Of a DNA stretch of 64,000 bases, positions 58,946 to 64,000 are shown one piece after another (the stretch's first letter is position 1; each line of letters starts with the position of its first letter). Under the pieces are notes generated by a model that worked only from the letters and a program-made list of their open reading frames with translations, was not told where the DNA came from and did not search any database. The position numbers and the translations under genes were made by a program. The DNA lies in assembly GCA_020832415.1 (NCBI GenBank), contig JAFIES010000146.1:1-64000 (forward strand), given 5' to 3'. Source of the stretch: Balneolaceae bacterium (lineage in GTDB: Bacteria; Bacteroidota; Rhodothermia; Balneolales; Balneolaceae).

Positions 58946-59899
58946 ATGAAAAACACTATCCCAATTCTGTTAACTCTTAGTTTTTGTTTAGCACTCGCTT
59001 GCAGTTCTCAACATGAAGAAAACTGGCAAATGGGGCCGTTTGTTAAGTATGATGGCAACCCGATCATAACACCGCAGGGAGATAGCTGGGAAGCCAAGGA
59101 TGTGTTTAACCCGGCATCGTGGTCCGATGGAGAGACTATATACATGCTTTATCGGGCAGAAGATTCAACCGGTATTGGAATCTGGAATGGGGAATCAGTG
59201 GTGGGCCTGGCTACAAGCAGGGATGGCCTGAGTTTCGACAGGCATCCTGAACCTATCTACAGGGCAGTGGAGGAATGGGAGCTTCCCGGTGGTGCGGAAG
59301 ATCCGCGAATCGCCAAAATTGATGATACCTTCTGGCTCACCTACACCGCTTATGATGGAGAAACGGCCCGGCAGGCTCTTGCTTCATCCAAAGACCTGTT
59401 TGAGTGGGAGCGCCATGGTCTGATTTTTCCTCAGCTTGGCTGGACCAAAGCAGGTGCTATCGTTCCAAAGCAGATCAACGGTAAATACTGGATGTATTTT
59501 GGTGATACCAACATTTGGATAGCCCACTCCGAAGACCTGATTAACTGGACACCCATTGAAGAACCGGTAATGAGGCCGCGGGAAGGTATGTTCGACAGCG
59601 GTTTGATTGAGCCGGGGCCAACACCGCTCATCACCGAGCATGGAATTTTGATGCTTTATAACTCCGCTGATGACGACCTCGTGTACAGAACCGGCCAGGC
59701 TCTGTTTGATATCAACGACCCAACAAAACTACTGAAACGGTCTGATGATTTTTTCATGGAGCCGGACTTCGAGCTTGAAGTGGATGGGCAAATACCCAAT
59801 GTGGTATTTATAGAAGGGCTCTCAAAATTGGGTGATACGTGGTATCTCTATTTTGGAATGGGAGATTCGGGGATTGGCGTGGCAACCTGGACACCCTGA
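58946..59899 (+). CDS. GH130-like glycosidase/phosphorylase, lipoprotein
   Basis: 317 residues. A lipobox signal (LTLSFCLALAC, Cys ~19) is followed by a five-bladed beta-propeller of GH130 type: FNPASW, YMLYRAEDSTGIG, LPGGAEDPRIAKIDDTFWLTYTAYDG, AGAIVPKQINGKYWMYFGD and the C-terminal GLIEPGPTPLI. The EDPRI Asp (proton donor region) and the GLIEPGP motif are visible. Family members cleave or phosphorolyse beta-mannosides or mannan-derived disaccharides; the substrate is not deducible. ATG start at 58946, with no neighbouring transporter or regulator, so no full polysaccharide-utilisation locus. Confidence 0.85.
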   Translation: MKNTIPILLTLSFCLALACSSQHEENWQMGPFVKYDGNPIITPQGDSWEAKDVFNPASWSDGETIYMLYRAEDSTGIGIWNGESVVGLATSRDGLSFDRHPEPIYRAVEEWELPGGAEDPRIAKIDDTFWLTYTAYDGETARQALASSKDLFEWERHGLIFPQLGWTKAGAIVPKQINGKYWMYFGDTNIWIAHSEDLINWTPIEEPVMRPREGMFDSGLIEPGPTPLITEHGILMLYNSADDDLVYRTGQALFDINDPTKLLKRSDDFFMEPDFELEVDGQIPNVVFIEGLSKLGDTWYLYFGMGDSGIGVATWTP

Positions 59900-59910
59900 T
59901 TTTCAGATGA

Positions 59911-61392
59911 TCAGGTATTTCGTCTCAGTTTTTGATAAAGTCCGCTTAATTCATTTCTTATAATCTTCTGCATAGTATTTCGGGGGATAGCATCAGCTCG
60001 AATAAACTCTTTGGGAATTTTAAAGCTCTGAACATGTTTTGAAAGTTCAGATTTCAGGTATTGTGAGCTGATACCCTCAGTTTCTGTTGTGTAGAATGCA
60101 GTAACCTGCTGCCCCCAGATTTTATCGGGTATACCAAATACCGCGGCATCGGTGATTTCCGGAATAGATTTTAGTAATTCCTCAATCTCCGCCGGATTTA
60201 CATTTTCTCCTCCAGTTATAATCAAATCTGTTCTTCGGCTCTCAATAAAGAGCTGTTTTTTTCTATTCAGATGGCCATAATCACCGGTGTTAAACCACCC
60301 ATCAGCATCAAAAACAGTGCGGTTTAATTCTTCATCTGTGTAACCATCGAATATTTGGGGGCCCCTCAGCCATATCTGACCTTGTTCATTCAGGGGTAAT
60401 TTGTTTTCATTTTCATCGCGAATTTCAACTTCGTTAGGGTGAAATACCATCCCTACACTCTGTTTTGGAATGTACATTCCACCTGAGCGCAGCATGGGAT
60501 TCGCTGCAATCTGGGCACAGGTTTCCGTCATTCCATAGCTGGTAACAATGGGGATGCCACGCGTGAGTGCCCGGTTGATAAGGTTCTGAGAGATGGGGCC
60601 GCCGCCAATCAAAAGACCTTTAAAATTAAACTGCAACCTGAAAAACTTAGCTTCGAGAAGTTTTTCCAGCATGGTGGGCACCATAGAGGCAGCTTCAAAT
60701 TTTTTATTCTCATTAAGAAGATTTTGGATTGTTTCAGCATCGAATCCGGAAGATAAATAGACAGCAGAACCATAAAGCAGTGATCTGTAGATCACATTGA
60801 TACCACCGGCATGATTTAGTGGCAAACAGAGAAGCCAGTAGTGATTTGGTGCAGGTCTGAAATTACGTGCTGATGAATCTGCCGAGAAAAGAACCTGACG
60901 CCGTTTTATGGGTACAATCTTTGGTTTTCCTGTAGAGCCGGATGTAAGAAAACAACCTGCATATCCCTCGGGGTTGCCAAAACTTAGTTCAGTTTCAACA
61001 ATAAAATCTTGTTGTACCGATTTGCCAAATTCAATTCGGGGAAGCTCTCTGAAAACATCCAGATCACGTTGTTGATCTGTATAAACAGCAACCGGCTTAA
61101 TTGTCTCAAGTACAAGCTGGATTTCACGATCTGTCGATTCGGGATGTAACGGCAGAATAGGGATTTCAAGTAGAAAAGCTGCGGCAATTAAAAGTACAAG
61201 CTGATCAGACGAATGGGCAAGAATCAGTATCAGGTCATCATCTTTCCAGCCTGATTCGTTTTTTATTCGCTTCAGTTCTCCGGTAAAGATGTAAAGATCT
61301 TCATATAGATAGTGGTTCTCTGAAGATTTCAGAAAACTGTTCTCTTTGCTTGGAATCGAAAATTCCGGAACTTCCCGGTAGCTCCCTTTCAT
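59911..61392 (-). CDS. menE: o-succinylbenzoate-CoA ligase
   Basis: 493 residues, acyl-adenylating enzyme. The AMP-binding P-loop is AGCFLTSGSTGKPKIVPIKR (~142-161), the adenosine site has TSYGMTETCAQIAANP, and GWFNTGDYGHLN plus RRTDLIITGGENVNPAEIEELL complete the C-terminal motif. The catalytic Lys is near the end (RNTMQKIIRNEL). It makes OSB-CoA in menaquinone synthesis. It lies downstream of menC (10 bp gap) and menA in one minus-strand operon, which supports the menE call over other acyl-CoA ligases. Confidence 0.9.
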   Translation of the reverse strand: MKGSYREVPEFSIPSKENSFLKSSENHYLYEDLYIFTGELKRIKNESGWKDDDLILILAHSSDQLVLLIAAAFLLEIPILPLHPESTDREIQLVLETIKPVAVYTDQQRDLDVFRELPRIEFGKSVQQDFIVETELSFGNPEGYAGCFLTSGSTGKPKIVPIKRRQVLFSADSSARNFRPAPNHYWLLCLPLNHAGGINVIYRSLLYGSAVYLSSGFDAETIQNLLNENKKFEAASMVPTMLEKLLEAKFFRLQFNFKGLLIGGGPISQNLINRALTRGIPIVTSYGMTETCAQIAANPMLRSGGMYIPKQSVGMVFHPNEVEIRDENENKLPLNEQGQIWLRGPQIFDGYTDEELNRTVFDADGWFNTGDYGHLNRKKQLFIESRRTDLIITGGENVNPAEIEELLKSIPEITDAAVFGIPDKIWGQQVTAFYTTETEGISSQYLKSELSKHVQSFKIPKEFIRADAIPRNTMQKIIRNELSGLYQKLRRNT

Positions 61393-61402
61393 CCGATTTT
61401 GT

Positions 61403-62479
61403 TTAGGATGTTAAAAATGTTTGGTTTATTTGGTCAAAACGCAGTTGAGAAAAATCTCTGCCGGCAGATGAAAATATTCCATTTATTTGCTTGGCAACAT
61501 TCAAAAGATCACTTGTCAGCAAATGCCCTGTATGCAAACCGTGAGCGCGCGTTCTGTCACCAATTAAAAATGCAGCTTCTTTCACCATCGAACGGCCAAC
61601 TGCCGATTCAAGTGCTGTTGTTACCACAATCTGATCAAAGCTACTCCGGTATTGGGATATTGTTTCGGCTAATTGAAGAAAATTTCCGAATAGAGTAGGT
61701 TTTATGATCAGTACTGTTTTCGATTGATGTTTGAGAGCAGATTCAAGTCTGCTCCAATCTGCTATGGATTCATCGAGTGCAACCGGCAATGCTGATGATT
61801 TTATTATGTATGTAAGCTCCTCCTCATTGCTATATCGTGAGGGTTCTTCAATATATTCAATTGGAAAATTTTTGAATAATGCACTGTATTCAGCCACCTT
61901 TTCAGCGGGCCATGATTGATTTGCATCAAGCCTGAAGCGAACATCAGGAAATTTTCTGGTTGCCTCTTTCAAAACGGATGCAAGTTCATGCGGTGAATTT
62001 GTGACTTTCAGTTTGATCACAGAAAACCCATCATTTACAGATTCTTGAATCAATCTGGCTGTTTCAGATACAGATGAAGAACCGATCACACTATTCACAG
62101 ATATGGATTCGGGTACGCTATTCATATTCAGCAGGGATTCGATGGATGTATTCTCTCTTTGCGAGAGAACAGAAAGAGCGAGCATGCTGAGTGCAAACTG
62201 AGCAGAAGGTAAGGACGGTAACCCGTTTAAAAATGGTGTGATATCATGTACAGAAGAAATTTTATCGAAAAAATCGCTGAATTGTATTGAGTAATCTGAA
62301 AAAAAATTTCTTACATCATCTGCCGATTCAGTAGAAAAGCCGGGCAGTGGTGCCGCTTCCGCGATAGCATCAACATCACCGGCATATCTGATAATTACAC
62401 CTTCACGCACTTTAAAAACAGAGCTCCCGGTTTTGAACGGCTTTACAAAGGGGAGGTGATATGTGAAGGTTGATATCAT
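61403..62479 (-). CDS. menC: o-succinylbenzoate synthase
   Basis: 358 residues, enolase superfamily. The catalytic KxK is in SVIKLKVTN (~158-166), metal ligands are Asp in RFRLDANQSWP, Glu in EYIEEPSRYS and Asp in VALDESIADW, and the second catalytic Lys is in LIIKPTLFGNF. The N-terminal capping domain starts ISTFTYHLPFVKPFKTG. It dehydrates SHCHC to OSB. The menA gene starts 4 bp upstream, so translation is probably coupled. The position beside menE confirms the role. Confidence 0.9.
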   Translation of the reverse strand: MISTFTYHLPFVKPFKTGSSVFKVREGVIIRYAGDVDAIAEAAPLPGFSTESADDVRNFFSDYSIQFSDFFDKISSVHDITPFLNGLPSLPSAQFALSMLALSVLSQRENTSIESLLNMNSVPESISVNSVIGSSSVSETARLIQESVNDGFSVIKLKVTNSPHELASVLKEATRKFPDVRFRLDANQSWPAEKVAEYSALFKNFPIEYIEEPSRYSNEEELTYIIKSSALPVALDESIADWSRLESALKHQSKTVLIIKPTLFGNFLQLAETISQYRSSFDQIVVTTALESAVGRSMVKEAAFLIGDRTRAHGLHTGHLLTSDLLNVAKQINGIFSSAGRDFSQLRFDQINQTFLTS

Positions 62480-62483
62480 TCAG

Positions 62484-63368
62484 TTAAAGAAGAATTCCGG
62501 TTGAAAAGAGTATACCGTAAAGTATCATAAATCCGGCTGTGCGTTCCAGCGATTTGTTCAGTGTACGTTTATCTTCGTGCTTCCAGATTGTTTTAAGAAG
62601 AATTATTGAGAGCGGAATCAATAAAAGAGGCAGTAAAATAATCAGACTGAACTGTTCAGTAGTAAACAAATAAATTGGGACAAAATAAGCCGCGGTTACA
62701 AGTAGTGTATACTCAATTTTAAGTGCAGTTTCGCCAAATAACACACCTAATGTGCGTTTTCCTGATATTCTGTCCTGCTCGATATCTCTCAAGTTATTAA
62801 CTACCAATATATTTACACAGAGGGCACCAATCGGCACTGAAGCCCAAAATGATACGGTACTCCAGCTGAATGCATTCACATAGTAGGTACCCATAACGGC
62901 TACCACCCCGAAGAAGATAAATACAAAAATGTCGCCCAGGCCATTATACCCGAGAGGATAGGGGCCGCCGGTATAGAGAATACCAAAGAGCAGAGAGAGT
63001 AAACCGATGACTAAAATAACCCATCCGCCAATCCATACAAGATAGAGACCGAGAAAAAAAGCGATTGTCATCGTAAAGTATGTGGCAAAGAGCATCGATT
63101 TCGGCTGTACGAGTCCGGCAGATGTTGCTCTTTCAAAACCAATTCTGTCGGAGCGGTCAGAGCCTTTTATAAAATCATAATAATCGTTGGCAAAGTTTGT
63201 GCCTATTTGGATAAGCAGTGCACACAGAAGTGCCACAATGGTTGTGTCCCATCGAAATAGAAAATCATGCGCTGCAAGTGAAGCACCAACCAGCACGGGT
63301 ACCACTGCGGCGGGAAGCGTTTGCGGGCGTGCCGCGCTCAACCAGATCGAAAATTTTGACCGACTCAA
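62484..63368 (-). CDS. menA: 1,4-dihydroxy-2-naphthoate polyprenyltransferase
   Basis: 294 residues, UbiA-superfamily prenyltransferase with about nine membrane segments. The first Asp-rich motif is TNFANDYYDFIKGSD with D-x3-D, and the second region (NNLRDIEQDRISGKRTLGV) has the second DxxxD. The N-terminal WLSAARPQTLPAAVVPVLVGASL is MenA-typical. It attaches the polyprenyl tail to DHNA to form demethylmenaquinone in the membrane. First gene of the menA-menC-menE operon. The methylation enzyme (UbiE/MenG) is not here. Confidence 0.93.
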   Translation of the reverse strand: MSRSKFSIWLSAARPQTLPAAVVPVLVGASLAAHDFLFRWDTTIVALLCALLIQIGTNFANDYYDFIKGSDRSDRIGFERATSAGLVQPKSMLFATYFTMTIAFFLGLYLVWIGGWVILVIGLLSLLFGILYTGGPYPLGYNGLGDIFVFIFFGVVAVMGTYYVNAFSWSTVSFWASVPIGALCVNILVVNNLRDIEQDRISGKRTLGVLFGETALKIEYTLLVTAAYFVPIYLFTTEQFSLIILLPLLLIPLSIILLKTIWKHEDKRTLNKSLERTAGFMILYGILFSTGILL

Positions 63369-63714
63369 AGTAAAAATAGGATTTGTGGGTGTGGAAAAGT
63401 ATCAGCCCTGAAAATAGAGCTTTCGTTCCTTCTTAAAAAAAGTTGGTTTGTGCCATTTTGAAACATGGTCAAGCAAACATAATTAAAAATAAAAGCGCTT
63501 ACAGATTAAAAAATTAATCAATAAATCAATTACAAATTTTTAAATAAGCAGTTAATAACAAATCAATTAAATAATTTCATATTTGTATTTCACTCAATAT
63601 CTTATCTCTGTTTTGAATAACCATACAATTGGCTGAAAATCCTGAAATGATTATTCAGTCGCTCCATAACAAATAAAGTTGTTAACAAACTAATCAACTA
63701 TTAAAACGATACAC
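63369..63714. other. Divergent promoter region between menA and the glutamine synthetase gene
   Basis: 346 bp, AT-rich, no reading frame. It must carry the menA promoter on the minus strand and the glutamine synthetase promoter on the plus strand. A CATATTTG box near 63580 resembles the Bacteroidota -7 TAnnTTTG pattern but is imperfect. No riboswitch recognised. Confidence 0.4.
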
Positions 63715-64000
63715 ATGGCGTACTCTAAACTTGAATATATCTGGCTTGATGGCTTCAAGCCCACACAATCCCTCCGAAGCAAAACAAAAATAGTACACGA
63801 TTTCAGCGGCAAGCTTGAAGATTGCCCGATCTGGTCGTTCGATGGAAGCTCTACACTACAGGCTGATGGCAGCTCATCCGATTGTCTCCTTAAACCGGTT
63901 GCCATATTTCCAGACCCTGATGTAAAACACGGGTTTCTCGTAATGACCGAAGTATTGAATGCAGATGGTACGCCACATGATACCAATGGCCGTGCGCACA
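63715..64000 (+). CDS. Type II (GSII) glutamine synthetase, 3' end outside window
   Basis: The first 95 residues are visible from the ATG at 63715. The beta-grasp start MAYSKLEYIWLDGFKPTQSL and RSKTKIVHDFSG are followed by LEDCPIWSFDGSSTLQADGSSSDCLLKPVAIFPDP. The W-SFDGSST motif binds ammonia and glutamate and matches eukaryotic-type GSII, which is frequent in Rhodothermota and relatives, rather than GSI. The enzyme makes glutamine from glutamate, ammonia and ATP in the cytosol. The rest of the gene lies to the right. Confidence 0.9.
   Translation, partial: MAYSKLEYIWLDGFKPTQSLRSKTKIVHDFSGKLEDCPIWSFDGSSTLQADGSSSDCLLKPVAIFPDPDVKHGFLVMTEVLNADGTPHDTNGRAH

Overview
The window looks like a piece of a Balneolota/Rhodothermota-type chromosome (Bacteroidota relatives; Balneolaceae is my best guess). 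Reasons: roughly 40% GC; a secreted CotH-family protein with a Por/T9SS-like C-terminal sorting domain; a GWxTD-domain protein; a eukaryotic-type GSII glutamine synthetase; a methylcrotonyl/propionyl-type acyl-CoA carboxylase beta subunit; weak Shine-Dalgarno sequences; and a menaquinone gene set. The genus is inference only.

Positions 1-6840 are accessory DNA. A cut-off TPR gene and a small membrane protein are followed by six minus-strand genes (a hypothetical, a RadC-like MPN+/JAMM protein, a second hypothetical, DUF932, siphovirus Gp157-like, and a phage AAA nucleotide-binding ATPase of Sak4 type). Divergent from these is a plus-strand excisionase-like HTH gene overlapping a DUF3987 primase/helicase-like gene. 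There are no capsid genes, and the integrase must lie outside the window. The right border (6840-7180) carries three tandem copies of a tmRNA-like 3' end, each followed at once by its own intrinsic terminator. I read this as the scar of repeated integration at the ssrA 3' end.

From 7.3 kb on the content is chromosomal. In order: DUF302 protein; membrane protein; CotH gene split by an in-frame TAG; mtgA; corA; an RND efflux operon (adaptor, AcrB-like pump, TolC); FISUMP-type lipoprotein; CBS protein; rarA; flavin reductase; a two-component system; M1 peptidase; a pdxA-methyltransferase-ftsE operon; GWxTD protein; acyl-CoA carboxylase beta; DUF5683 protein; prfA; ppa; queD-queE-SDR; a DUF389 membrane protein split by an in-frame TAG; queG; FKBP PPIase; DEAD-box helicase with acyltransferase; a zincin-like peptidase; a protein with a degenerate P-loop; acetyl-CoA hydrolase/transferase; and a large Ig-like repeat lipoprotein.

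From 50 to 64 kb: TMEM220-like protein, a membrane-protein/XRE-regulator pair with a palindromic operator candidate, TraB/GumN, tRNA-Leu(CAA), Gfo/Idh/MocA oxidoreductase, DUF6508, L,D-transpeptidase, PAS histidine kinase, a 55-residue gene with the FPASDPPS motif, a GxxExxY gene set between palindromic repeats, a GH130-like lipoprotein, the menA-menC-menE operon, and the start of a GSII glutamine synthetase.

The most unusual points are the triple tmRNA-end/terminator array, three otherwise intact genes each broken by one in-frame stop codon (two of them TAT-TAG), the GxxExxY gene between hairpin repeats, and several structured intergenic segments with no annotated RNA. I see no CRISPR array, no complete insertion sequence and no recognisable known defence operon.
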